From contig NW_021167087.1 of assembly GCF_003711515.1 (NCBI RefSeq), forward strand, positions 1,085,246 to 1,149,245: DNA of 64,000 nucleotides. Reading direction: 5' to 3'. The notes beneath the pieces were generated by a model. The model searched no databases, was not told the DNA's origin, and worked only from the letters and a program-made list of their open reading frames with translations. Each line of letters begins with the position of its first letter. Position 1 is the stretch's first letter. Source of the stretch: Sodiomyces alkalinus F11. Lineage: Eukaryota; Ascomycota; Sordariomycetes; Glomerellales; Plectosphaerellaceae. Below are positions 32,350 to 44,951 of the stretch, piece by piece. The position numbers and the translations under genes are program-made.

Positions 32350-35300
32350 GTTCCTATATATTTTCTTCGTGTCTATAGTTTTTCCACTTAATAAAATATT
32401 CTATGCCGTCTAGTGTCTCTTAGTAGTCGAGGATTCGTTCGACTTTATATTCTTTGTTATTTTCAATTTCGATAAGGTCTTTCGTTTACGATCCCTATAA
32501 TACTAGTTCTAATAATAAGACGTGAAAGACTAGGTGTATTTTTATACTCTCGGGTAATAAAAGATAGTAGTTAGTATCCGAGATTTTCTTTGAAATTTTA
32601 AAAGGTCTGATCTTCTTAAAGTCTAATTTATCGCTTAGTCGTTTAGTCTTAATATTTCGTCGTATAAGGTAGACGCTATCCCCCTTTTTAAAGGTTAGTC
32701 CCTTTAACCTTACTCTGTTAGCGTATTTTTTCATTCTGGTTCTAACTATCTCTAGGTCTTATCGTAACTAGTCGTGGATTTCCTTAATTTCTTCGACTCT
32801 CTTAGTTACTCTAGGCGCTTCTTACGCTTCTCTTAGTTCTCTATAAGCTATAGGTATAAATCCGTAGTTCGCGTAGAATAGTATAATCTTACTAGATTGG
32901 CTTAGTATACTATTATATATAAATTATACTAGTAGTAGTAGTTTAACCTAGTTATCCTGCTTATAGTTAATATAGTATCTAAGATACTATTCGAGGGTTT
33001 AGTTTATCCTTTCTATTTATCTATCGGTCTATAAGTAGAATACTATTAATAGTTAATAGTCTATTTATAGTTACGCGACTAAAGATTTCTAAAATTTACT
33101 AGTAAATAGCTTATTTTAGTCCGTGATTAGTTATTTCGGTATCCCGTGGTTTCCTATAATATATCTTAGGAAAGTGTATACGAGTTATTCGGTAGTAGTT
33201 ATAGTATCGAAGAGTAGAAAGTATACGGACTTAGTTAATCGGTCTACGATTACTTATACGCTATTATACTTTTTCTTAGTAGTTAGATCTCTTAACTTAG
33301 ATAACTCTATAATAAAGTCTATAAAGACTAACTCCTATACCGCTTCTAGAATTAGTAGTGGTTATAGTAGTCTATAAGGCTTATATCTTAATCCTTTCGC
33401 TTTATTATATACTTCGCACTTTTTAATATAGTCTTATACTTATTATTTAGTTCCTTAATATCCGTAATATTATCGTAGTCGTTAATACGTCTTAGTTACT
33501 CCCTAATAACCGTGCGCTAGTAGATTATACGCTTATCGAATAATATCTTAGTTAATTCTTTCAATCGGTATAAGTTCCCGGAACTTATTAATTAATTTCT
33601 TATCCTACTATTAGAGTATAGCGTATTACTCTTTGTTTACTTATTCTAGTAGCTATTAGCGGCTTAGTATATCTACTCTTCCGTTTTCTAATCCTTTTCG
33701 ATACTAGATCTCGAAGTTAAATTCTAATAAGAATTCTGCCTATTTAATTTATCGTTTATTTAGTACTTTACTTATAGTATAATAGGTTAGGTTCTTATAA
33801 TTAGTATAGACCTTAATAGGGTACTCTATCCCGGATAGGTACGGTCTATATTCCTTAAATACTTCGATAATCGCTATTAACTCTTTATCATGGATCTAGT
33901 AGTTAAGTTCTAGCCCGTGGAGTTTCTTCGGGAAGAAGGCTACCGGATATAGGCGTCCTCCCTCGTCTCTTTATCCTAGCTATCCTCCTAAAGCGTAGTC
34001 GGAGGCGTCGGCCTCTATGTCGTATAGCTTTATAGGGTCTAGTATTTATAGTATTAGTCTACTAAGGACTCTTTTTCTAATTTCCTATAAGGCTACTTCG
34101 GCCTTATCAGTCTATTCGAATTTCTAATCTTTCTTAGTTATTCCTCTTAAGGGCGTTACGATCTTTCCGTAATCCTTCATAAATCGTCGGTAGAAGTTAG
34201 CGAAGCCTAAAAACGCTTAAATATCGCGAATACTCATAGGCGTAGGCTATTCTATAACAGCTTAGACTTTCGATTCTTCTATAAAGATCTCTCCTAGTTT
34301 AATAGTGAATCCGAGGAAGTTAACTTCTTTCTTATAGAATTAACTCTTCTTAGGTTTAACTAGTAGCTTCGCTTCCTAGAGCTTACCTAGAATCTTATAA
34401 ACGTGTTCTTTATATTCTTCGAGGGTCTTTAAGAAGATAAGGATATTATCGAGGTATATAACCACGAAGTCGTTTAAGTACTTTTATAGTATATCGTTAA
34501 TTATAGATTAAAAGGTTATTAATACGTTAGTTAATCTAAAAGGTATAATAAGATACTCGAAGTATCCTTTTTATATCTAAAACGTAGTTTTTTATTCTTC
34601 TCCCTCCCTTATTCTAATAAGGTTATAAGCTCCTTTTAGGTCAAGTACTATAAACTATTACGCTCTCTATAAATAATCTTATAACTCGCTAATAAATAAT
34701 AAAAGGTAGCGATTTTTAATAGTAATATTATTAAGCTATTAGTAATTTATATAAAGTCGTAGTTTACTATTCTTCTTTAGTATAAATAGGATAGGGTATC
34801 CTGCTAGTAACGTTAAAGGTTTAATATATCCTTTCTAAAGATATTCTCGGATATACTTATATAAGGTATCTTTCTCCTTTTAGTTAAGGCTATAGATCTT
34901 ATAGAACTTAGGGTTAGTTCCTGGCTTTAACGGGATTTTATAATCGTAGTGCCTATATTTAGGAAAACCGGTTTCTAACTCTTCTCGGAACAGTTTCTCG
35001 TATTACTAGTATTCCTCGGGTATATATATTAACCGTTTATTATCTTTTCGAGCTATTTTAATAAATACGAGTATAAGTTTTTATTCTTATTTTACTTATT
35101 ACTTAGTCTAGTCTCGGCTAAACCCTATCTTTCGTGGCGTCTTTTCCTGCTTTGCTCGTTTCTTTCGTTTCTTCGTTTTCTTTCCGTGTATACCCGTTAA
35201 GGGTCTTTCTCCGGGGTCGTTTAAGAGATCGTTTCTCGATCTCTCCTTAGTGACTAACTCCTACTAAAGGTGGCTAAGTCTCTAGTCTATATAAGGTTTC

Positions 35301-37650
35301 TATTCTTATAGCCACGGGATTCCGAGTAGTATATCTTATTTCCCTATATCGGTTATATTAAAGGTTATCGTTCCTTATTTTCCCTGGATAACGACTTAGA
35401 GTAATACCGTCTCCTTATCGACGATACTATTACTATAAAATATAGCTTATCCCTTTACGTTTCGTATTTTATACTCGTTTTATAGTTACTTTCGTTACCA
35501 CGGTATTCCTTACTCGTTAAGGAATCTTAGAGACACGTAGTTCCCTTATACTCCGCTATCGATTATTACGCGCGTGTCGATATTATAAATCCGGATATCA
35601 GTGTATAGATAATCCCTAACCCCTATAAAGTAAATCTTAAAGGCTTCTCGTATATACTCCTTATACGGAAGTGCTTTTAGTTTTTTATTATATCGTAAGG
35701 TCGGTTCCTCTCGAATCGTTCTCTTAGCTATTAGTAGTCGGGTCCGTTAATTAATACGTTACGCTCCCTGGCTCGTTCTTCTAATATTACGTTCTAGATT
35801 TATTATCGTAGGCCTCTATTATACCGTTCGTATTTATAGCCTTTTAATACCTATAACGTCCGCTATTCCCTAGCCTTTAATTCGTAGTGTATTTTATAAG
35901 CGTCCTTAGTATATATCGAATAAGGTATATTACCCGTAATATACCTCGTAAGTCGGGTTCGATTTAGCTATAGGATTATTAGTCCGTTCTAGTAGTATTA
36001 TTAGGTAATAATCTATCCTATCTTTTCTTATACTATCCTAATCGTAGTTCTAGTATATTCTCTCTTCCTAGGCTAGAAGTTATTTACGTGCTTCTAGTAC
36101 TCGTAGAGATTATATCCGTTAAGAGCATAGTTTACCTATTATACTTATAGGTGCTAGCTATATCCCGGTTCTAGCTATAAATAATCGTTAATCTTTAAAC
36201 TATAGTTTAGATACTATCGCTATTATCGGGTAGTTAATCCTTCGCGGATCTCTTATTATTCCTATCGATACTTTTTATACTATTCTTCCGTAAGTCGCTA
36301 TAATACTTCTTCGGTATTATCGCTATCCTAGCTCTCCTTTACTACGCGTACTAGTATACCGATATAGTTCTTATTATCCGTAGGTGGTTCTTCGCTACTA
36401 TATTATACTAGCTAAGATATCCTTATAGTTAGCTTATCTTATCTATTCACCCACTCCTAGGTTCTTTTAGTCCTCTATACCTAGTCCTATACCTATAATC
36501 CTAGTAAAGCGTCTATATCTTCGTTATCTTTAAGCGCTTTATTTATCTAGTTATTATCTTCTTTATTATATACTCCTAATATAACTACTAAGGTTTATTA
36601 AGGTCGCTTAGGGTACTATCCTGTATTATCTTTACTAGACTTATATATAGTATAGTTATCGTTAAAGCAGGTTATCCACGAGAGTAAAGCGTAAAGTACT
36701 TCGGGCTATACTTCTATTACGTTAGTCTCTCTTACTTCTTATTCTCGCTTTAGTTAATAATATTCTCAGGCGAAGTGTTCTTTTTTATTATAATTATAGC
36801 AGGTTATTTCCTTCTTTTATCGAATACCCTTTTAAGTGTCTTTCTAATAGTTAGTATTATTAATTTCTATAGGTCCTTTATAGTGCCCCCACGAAGTGTT
36901 TCCTTATCGTTATCTAGGATTCGGTTATCTTCGATTAGTATTAGCTTTATATAAAGGCGGGTTATTCTTTTTCCGTTCTTACCTTTTTTCTTAGTTTCTA
37001 TTATCGATTTCCACGGCTATAGCCGTATACGTCGCGAAGTCGTCGGGTCTCTTTATCTTATACAGGTTATTCTTAACTTCTTCCTTAAGGCCTTAGTAGT
37101 AGGCTACTATTAAGGGTTCGTTATCCTAGTTAAGGTATAAGATAATCTACTAGAATTTAGCCGTATAGTCGGAAGCTAATCCTCTCTGCTTAAGCCCTTC
37201 GAGCTATTAAATAGCGGCTCGCGCTTTATCAGGATCTCTAAAGACCCCCTTTAGCTTCTTTTCGAACTAGCCGTAACTACTAAAGATTCTTTAAGTATCC
37301 GAGTCTTAGTCCTTAACGTTATCGTTTTCTAGGAAATCTTAATAGAATAGTTTAAACTAGTTAGTTACGTTTCCCCGAAAGTATAAGGCTATATAGACGA
37401 CCTTATATTTATTATTAACCAGAGTATTAGAATAATAATAAAGGTAGGCCCTAGCCTACATTAAGAATCGTCGAAGTTATCCTTATATACTATCGAATAG
37501 TTCCGGTTCAGGGAATTTAAATGTCCTGGCTCTCCCTCTAGCCTAAAGCTATTCTTAAAGAGTGTTATTTTCGTTCGTAAGTTATGTGACTGCTTCTCGG
37601 AGCTTAGCCATAGACCTGGCTAGCTCTTAATTATTCGAAGCCGGACCTAC
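32350..37650 (-). pseudogene. gag-pol of Gypsy A1, RIP-broken
   Basis: Boundaries are approximate. A CCHC knuckle (C-Y-N-Y-N-K-K-E-H-F-A) lies near 36790. The RT active site YLDN, from YLDD, is at 34445-34456. An integrase C-terminal segment (LTFKKGDSVYLIRRNIKTKR) remains open at 32495-32734, and a chromodomain (RILDY, EYFIKWKNY) follows at about 32352-32455. Many stops, all TAA/TAG. Confidence 0.85.
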
Positions 37651-37743
37651 GGTAGTCGATCCGGTAAGCGTTTAAGGTGCTATTATTCTAGACAGGTTAA
37701 CGCTTAGTTCGTAAGGTCTACTTACTAAACGGAGTGTTTAAAA

Positions 37744-38223
37744 TATTATGACCTAGGTTCCTAGATACTAAGTCTAGGATCCCTAGTTAGGGTTATCGTG
37801 AGTTTATGTTTATAAGGTAAATAGAGGTTATAAGCTAAGCGTAAGTCTCTCGTAACTTCTTATAGGCGGTTATAAGGTAAGTCTACCTCTTTACTATAAT
37901 ACTTAAGGAGGTTTCTAATAAAGACTTAGATTAAACATTATCTTATTCTCTGGTAGAAGCAAGACCTAGGACACTCTAGTATACATATCTAGCTATTTAT
38001 ATTCCCCTGGGTGAACTCTCCTCCTCTATTCACGATAGCCCCAGTGAACTTAAGGCCGAGTTCACTTCCCTCCAGGTGAACATCCTGCTTAGTTCACGGC
38101 TACCTTAGTGAATAATCCTTATCCTATCACGTGACCTGCATATATAGTACATATATACCTTCTAATAACATTATTCCCCTTATACAGTTAGCCTTCTTAA
38201 TAATCCATTCTTTGGCCGTAATA
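37744..38223 (-). repeat. Gypsy A1 5' LTR (right)
   Basis: 480 bp; less RIPed than the left copy. Its U3 contains seven GTGAAC/GTTCAC-type words at 38011-38113 and a CACGTG at 38128. Confidence 0.92.
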
Positions 38224-38434
38224 ATCTTCTAATGTATCTAACGCCGAATAAAAGGCGGCCGCTACTACCCTCGTTAATTAAAGGGATTAGGTAGTTTAGG
38301 AGCGCGCCATACACGGTAAATCGCCCTCCTACTAGGATAACTACCTTAATCCAAAGCTAAGCGATAAGGAGGCTAATGCCTATCTCCTCCTTATATCTAT
38401 ACCCCGTAACGTTCGTAAATATAAAGCCCTCGCC

Positions 38435-41400
38435 GTGGACTCTAACACGGAAGAGGCCACAGCTACTACCGTTACGGCTACTCCGTCTTCTACTATCACG
38501 CTAAAGGGCGATAAGGCCACGGATACTATAAAAGCCACGGCTACTATAGCCGCTACCACGGCTACTAGTAAGAAGAAGACGGCCGCCCGCCGTAAGGCCA
38601 CGGCTATAGCCGTAACGAAAGAGCCCCCGACCAGGACGCCCACGTCTATCGATAACCTCTTTAAAAAGGGGCGTACGCGCTACCTATAAGATCGCCGCGT
38701 ATACCGCGAGCAAAAGGCAGACTATAATGCGTAGTAGGAAGAGTTTAACGAGGTACGCTCCTATATCGAAGGGACCGTTTACACTACGTTATATAACCTC
38801 CTCGTATAGCTATAGGATAATACCGTAAATAACCTATAGGCCTGGATTACTCTCCTGCACGCGGACGCAGGACCGATACCTATAGACCTCCGTGAGAAAG
38901 CCCTAGTCCTATACCGACGATATACCATGCCTATAAAGGCTATACCTAAAGATATAGACGGCTAGGTTATAAGCTAGAAAACAGCCATAATACACTATAA
39001 ATATATAGGCGTTTTAGAGCTATTAAGCACGGACCACTAAGCAGAAAACGCCGTAAAAGCTATTAGACCTATCGACTAGGAATAGAGTAATAACTACCTA
39101 GTAAATAACTACGATAAGATTACGGAAAATAAGCTAACGATTAACGACTTCGTAAAGGCTTTAAGGGCGGTTCTTAGTAATATAAAGAGCCTATAATCCT
39201 CCGTTATAAAGCCTAGAGTTAGGAGAGGCACCTTTAATACCCTTAGGAACCTCCCCGATACTAAGGATACTACTACTACTAATAATAAAGATAATAAAAA
39301 GCGTCCTTATAGCGATATATCCTTAAAGGCTATCCCTCCCGTAATAAAGAGGCCCTATAACATATACGAAAACACCTATACTACCGCCGCCTATTAGTAC
39401 GTAAGGCCGGATATACGCTCTTACACCTAGCGTGGCCGTGAAGATATTATAAAGGTCGCGGAAAAGAAGATACGTATTTATAGTTTTAAAAGCCGCGTTG
39501 ATACCGCGATATGGAAAAGGCGGGAAGCAGTAGCTACCACCGCTAATAATATAGAGGAAGTCTAGGAAGATTAACTCTATAATACTACGCCTACTACTAC
39601 TATAGTTTATAAAGACCTGTCCGTCACCGCGACGGGGAGATTAGGAGCCCCCCTAACCTAGGGGGTAGCGTGTCATCGTACGATAACACTATTAAGATTA
39701 TAATAAGAATGGGGGATATCCCTTTCTATTAACTAAGCCAGAGCGCTATTATACTACACGATCCTAGACTCAGGATCGTTAATCTATATCTTTAATAATT
39801 AAGGCCGTTTTACGGCTATTAGACTACCTACGGTTAATTTATTAACGCTTTAGGTGGGTACTTATAAGGCTTATCCTCGGATACGGAGACGTTAAGCTAC
39901 GTGTATAATCTCTAGCGGGCATAAAAAGGCTATTATACCTCCGTAACATTATATACTATAAAGAATTTATCACTAATATCGTCTCGGAACGCTAGCTACG
40001 CCTATAAGGTTACCGCTAGGATACTGTAAACGATACTATTATTAGCTCCGCCGATAACCGGCCTATCTATAAGCTTCTAGATATCCACGGCCAGTATATA
40101 ATTAAGCGCGCGGAAGCCACGGCCGCTACCGCGTTCGCGGTCTTAGTAAGGCACCCCCGCGATAACCCGTATAGAAGATTACGATAACCGTGGTAACCGT
40201 AGAAGACCACGGTATAATAGTGGTATAAACGCCTCGGCTATTATAGCACCGATACTCTTATAAAGATCGTCGACGCTATTTAGGGGGTAAAGATAAAGGG
40301 ACTACGTATAACGGACTATAACGCGTATAGATAGTCGTAAATACCTACGTAGATCCGGCGGATACTATCCCTTTACCCGTTAAAGCCCGGAGAGGCCCTA
40401 GCTATTAATTTTCACGATCTAGAAAAGGCGGAGTAGTTAGCGGGCGGACTATATAAGTCTATTATATTTGTTATAGACGTGTATATAGGTTATACGTGGG
40501 ATTACTACCTATAGAAGAAAGACTAAGGCTCTATCCTACACGCTCTAAAGAACGTTTTTACCCTACTTAAAACCTAATTCGACGTTAGGCCACGCGTTCT
40601 ACGGGCCGATTCTAAGATATTTTAGGACCTAGAAGTCGTTACTTTCCTCACTACTAAGGGGGTAAAAGGCTAGCCGTCGGCACTATATTTATAGCATTAA
40701 AACGGCGTTATAGAACGGATTAAAGGTATTATTAAAAGAAGGGCGAGGGCTATAAGGATTAAAGCTAATCTGCCTATATCTATCTAGCCTAAGATCTTTA
40801 AAACTATTATATATCTATATAATAAAACGCTATAATATATTAATAACTAGAAGACACTATACGAAGGCCTACGCGGCCGTTAGCCTAACCTTACGCACCT
40901 ATAAGCTTACAGCTATAAAGCCTTTATAAAAACGCGCGATACCTAAGCTAAAAGAAACCGCCTATAAAGGCTAAAACCGAAGGCATAGATCGGTTATTAT
41001 ATCGGATACTAATCCTCGAATAGCTTCCGTATTTAGCTACCACACCTAACGGATATTATCACTATAAGAGATATAGTCTTTAACGAAGATAAGATATTTA
41101 ACGACAGGATTAAAACGCTATAAGCTATAGCTTCCCCCGAGGAAATCGGGGAACACCTATAATCTATCCGTATCACCTAATCTAATAAGACCGCGAATAG
41201 GCTACTATTAAGAGGTATAGCTGTAGACGTATTAGATCTCGAGTCGGAAGACTCTAACGCCACTGCTATTACTACAGGTAAAAGCGAGGCCGTCGCTATT
41301 ACTATAAAAGATGCTACTACCATTACTATAGACAAGGTTTTAAATCTATAGCCTAATATCTAGGCTATAGATTTAGAACCTCGTAACTTTAACGCCACCG

Positions 41401-43640
41401 CTATTACTACGGGAGAGGCTATTACTATTACTATAGACTATATCACCGCTATTACTACGGACACTGCTATTACTACGGGAGAGGCCACCGCTATTACTAT
41501 GGGCTAGGAAGACGCCACCGCTATTATTATAGGAGAGGCCACCGCTATTACTACGGATACTTCACGGTTTACCACTATAAGGTTTAAACCGTTTCCCACG
41601 CCTTTAATATCCCCTAAAGATCCTGCGCGCGCGTTCCTTATAGCGTTAGCGGTGGTCAGGGGCGCTAAGGTGGAAGAACACGATAACCACTAACAGATAG
41701 CTATAGGTGCCCCTAAGGGGTGCCCGTCGGCTATACTCCTGTCGGCCGCGCGCCTATTACCCGCGCGCCTAGCTATCGCGAGAACTATCGTAAGTCTATA
41801 CACGACTAAGAAGGTCTAGAACGATAACGCCTAAAAGGCGTTCTTTAACGCTAGCAGGACTTATAACCCGATACGCATAAGGAAGTAAGCCATTAACGAT
41901 AATAACGTCGGTGCTATAGATTCCCCTTACACCTACTAGCCGCTATCACTATCGTATATAACCCGCGAGGATCTCCCGCCTCTACTAAACCACCACTGCG
42001 ATATACGACTCTATCCGTTATAGGAGCGGTAGTTATAGGCTAAGGGGGAACACCTTAAAGGGCACCGATAAATAGGCTACTAGTAGGAGGTAGGTAGTAA
42101 TTAGGCTAATAAGTAATAAGTCCTCGCCGATAGATAGGTATACACCTATAAATTTAATAGGGAGGGCACCCTCCTTAAATATAAGGCACGTCTTATAGTT
42201 TGAGGGGATTAATAAAAACGGTTAGAGACTAAAGATAACTACGCCGTAACGCTAGCCTCGCGGTCCTTCTATATACTAATAGCGATCGCCGCCCGGTTTA
42301 ACCTGGAGATAAGGCAGTTCGACGCTATTAACGCGTTTGTTAACGCTAGCCTTAAGGAAAAGGTATTTATAAAGATACCGTAAGGCTATAAAGTACTAGG
42401 CAAGGTCCTACTACTACGGAAAGCCCTCTTCGGCTTAAGGGTATCGCCACTACTATAGTAAGAGGAATTTAGCGGTACGCTATAGAGGATAGGATTCACG
42501 GCCGTGCCTAATAACCCCTATATTATACTCCGCGACGGTTTAATCCTATTCTTCTACGTTAACGATATCGGACTTATCTACTATAGAGATTATAAGACGG
42601 ACGCCGATAACCTCAAGGCCGCCCTTAAATAAAGCTATAGGTTATTAGGAGGCGAAAAAATCCATTAGTTCCTGGGAATTAAGGTCCTATGGGATAAAGC
42701 CACCCGAAAGTTATAGCTATTATAATCCTCCTACGTAAAGAAGATCGCGGCTCAATACTACGTAGATATACTCTACCGAAAACCACTAAAGGCCCCGTTA
42801 TTAACGATAAAGCCGCTAATACCCCGCGACAGCACACACGCGTTAATTCCCGAGGTCTATTAGTATCAGAGTATAATCGGTTCTATCCTATACGCCGCTA
42901 TCGTGATAAGACCCGATATCGCGTTCGCCTATTTAAAGCTTTCCTAATTTAACGTTAACCACTTCTCTAACTATCTTAAAAAGGCTTAATAAATGCTATT
43001 ATTCCTATACTATATAAAACACTACTACCTAGAATTCGGCGGGGATAGGCTCTTCCTAATAGTAAGCGACGCGTTCTTTAAGGATAATCTAGACCGTAAG
43101 AGTTCGTAAGGATATACGATAAAGCTCTTCGGTGGCACCGTTAACTAAAAAGCGGGTAAATAACCGACGGTCACGACGTTATTAACAGAATCGGAACTAC
43201 TTACTCTTATAGAAGTCGCTAAAGAGACGTTATTCGTTAGTCGGATATTAAGGGATTTAGAGCTTCGGTTAAACTAATAATAACTATAGCTATACTACGA
43301 TAATTAGCAGACTATTAACCTTGTTAATAAGAAGGCATAACGCCTGCGCATAAGGCTACGGCACGTCGATATTCGTAATCAGTAGGCACGTTAGTCAGTA
43401 TAGCAGGGCCTCTTTAAGGTCACGTACGTTAACACGAAGGAGATAATCGCGGACCGTTTAACGAAGGCACTACCGGAGGCAGGAATTAAAAGACTATAGT
43501 AATAGCTTAATTTAACGGATTAAAAGGACCGTATCGAGTAGTCTAAACGACTATATAAAGAGATTAAACGCGCTAAAGCGGCCGTAACGAAGGCCCCTGA
43601 GGGCGTAGCAGATCCGATAGATATAAATCTAATTAATCAG
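38435..43640 (+). pseudogene. gag-pol of Copia C1, RIP-broken
   Basis: Begins with an Ala/Thr-rich segment (about 38435-38690, still open). The aspartic protease motif DSGS is at 39767-39778. The pre-integrase zinc site W-x-K-R-L-G-x at 40221-40241 has both His turned to Tyr. RT YVND, from YVDD, is at 42555-42566, and RNase H traces (SDAFFKDN) are near 43075. An Ala/Thr/Ile repeat array sits between integrase and RT (41255-41575). Stops are TAA/TAG throughout. Confidence 0.85.
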
Positions 43641-43839
43641 ATCTGGCTAATCAGAATCAAGGAACCAATTAAGATAGAATGAAATTAAACGGTTAAATAG
43701 GGCGGATTTAGATCCCTTTTACGAGGGCGTTTTCCCTTAACTATTAATTTTACGATAGAAAAGTTAAGAGCGTTTAGTTTAAACCGAAGCCTCTAATTAG
43801 TTAGTTAACCTAGGAAGACCCACCTTAACTAAGAGGGTA

Positions 43840-44123
43840 TATCGTATAGGCAGGACCACGATATAGTCTATAAGGGATCCAGGGGGGATCCACTCTATAA
43901 CTAAGGGCTCCGGATATCGGGGACTTCGGGTATCAGGATATAATAAGGGTGGATACCGGAAAAGACCGGATAGGATCCAAATGATATAGTACCCATAATA
44001 GAGTCTTCACCACCTAAATTAAGGGTATAAGAGACTCTCCTAGATATAACTTAATATAATATACACACACGAGATTTCTACTCTACTAAGTTAATCATTC
44101 AAGTGCCTATTTAACGTGCGATA
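43840..44123 (+). repeat. Copia C1 3' LTR
   Basis: 284 bp, preceded by a short purine tract (AAGAGGG) and followed by the target duplication GAATA. Confidence 0.92.
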
Positions 44124-44128
44124 GAATA

Positions 44129-44519
44129 ACCTCGCCGGATCCGGAATAAAGAAAAGGATAGCGGCGAGGGACCGTGGCGATAGCGTACTAAGGGCGCGTG
44201 CGACCGATACGACACCTACTAAACTAACTAGCCGACCCCCGTTAGCTATTAGCCCGGAGGTAAGATCCGGTTTTCGAATAGCGATAAAAACGGGGCCGTG
44301 GAGTAATACCGTAGCGGCCATATATAGTAGACCTACCTATATAATAAGAGCGTAGGGGTTTTTATCTATTAACGGTTTCCCCTCGAGAATTAGAGAAGGA
44401 CTATTACCCAGGTGGCTAGCCTAGCTTAGCTAAGCGAGAGCAGAGTAATAAATAATAATAATAATAGTAACGCCCTAGTCAGGATAAATAAATGCCCTAG
44501 TCGGAATAAGTAGTCCCTA
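44129..44519. other. Gap between Copia copies, partly non-repetitive
   Basis: 44130-44330 is GC-richer and lacks the dense TpA pattern; a minus frame of 76 codons crosses from here into the C1 LTR, with no recognisable domain. 44440-44519 has ATA repeats and words shared (inverted) with 23445-23480. Confidence 0.45.
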
Positions 44520-44676
44520 TATATATTAAATTAAGTTATATCTATATAAGTCTCTTATACTCTTAAATTAGGTAGTAAAGACTCTGTTATAGGTACTATA
44601 TTATTTAGATCCTATCCGGTCTTTTCCGGTATCCGTCTTTATTATATCCTAATGCCCGAGGTCCGAAGCCCTTACT
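44520..44676 (-). mobile_element. Truncated Copia family C LTR
   Basis: Matches the middle and right part of the reverse-orientation LTR, then stops at GAAGCCCTTAC where the C2 LTR begins. C2 seems to have inserted into this older LTR. Confidence 0.7.
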
Positions 44677-44951
44677 TATCGCACGTTAAATAGCACTTGG
44701 ATACTTAACTTAGTAGAGCAGAAATCTCGTGTATATGTATTATATTAAGTTATATCTGTGTAAGTCTCTTATGCCCTTTAATTTAGATAGTAAAGACTCT
44801 GTTATGGGTATTATGTTATTTAGATCCTATCCGGTCTTTTCCGGTATCCGCCCCTGTTATATCCTGATACCCGAGGCTCGAAGCCCTTAGTCCGGGAGTG
44901 GATCCCCCCTAGATCCCCTATAGACCACGTCGTGGTCCTGTCTATACGATA
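44677..44951 (-). repeat. Copia C2 3' LTR
   Basis: 275 bp, starts TATCGCACG and ends TACGATA. It aligns with C1 LTRs in reverse. Confidence 0.88.

Larger units (their letters stand above)
31109..38223 (-). mobile_element. Ty3/Gypsy chromovirus A1, inserted in Copia C1
   Basis: 480-bp LTRs 31109-31588 and 37744-38223 begin TATTA and end in ATA/GTA, with target duplication ATCTT at 31104-31108 and 38224-38228. The uninterrupted site is visible in the C0 relic (ATATCTTCTAACG). The element is 7115 bp, transcribed leftward. Domains from right to left are gag, CCHC (near 36800), protease, RT, RNase H, integrase and chromodomain, then the antisense gene. Confidence 0.94.
30632..44123 (+). mobile_element. 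Copia retrotransposon C1 (nested: holds Gypsy A1)
   Basis: LTRs 30632-30915 and 43840-44123 are both 284 bp, start TATCG and end CGATA (RIPed TG..CA), and are flanked by the 5-bp duplication GAATA (30627-30631 and 44124-44128). Gypsy A1 interrupts the leader at 31109-38223. Without it and its extra ATCTT, the element is 6372 bp, a normal Copia size. Domain order (protease, integrase, RT, RNase H) is that of Ty1/Copia. Confidence 0.93.

Noticed and set aside
33123..33377. 84-codon plus-strand frame, and 50912-51115 minus
   Set aside because: Both are antisense shadows of the same integrase region of Gypsy A1 and A2, kept open because RIP makes stops mainly on one reading.
38380..38643. 87-codon minus frame in Copia C1
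   Set aside because: Complement of the Ala/Thr-rich gag start; no sign that it is coding.
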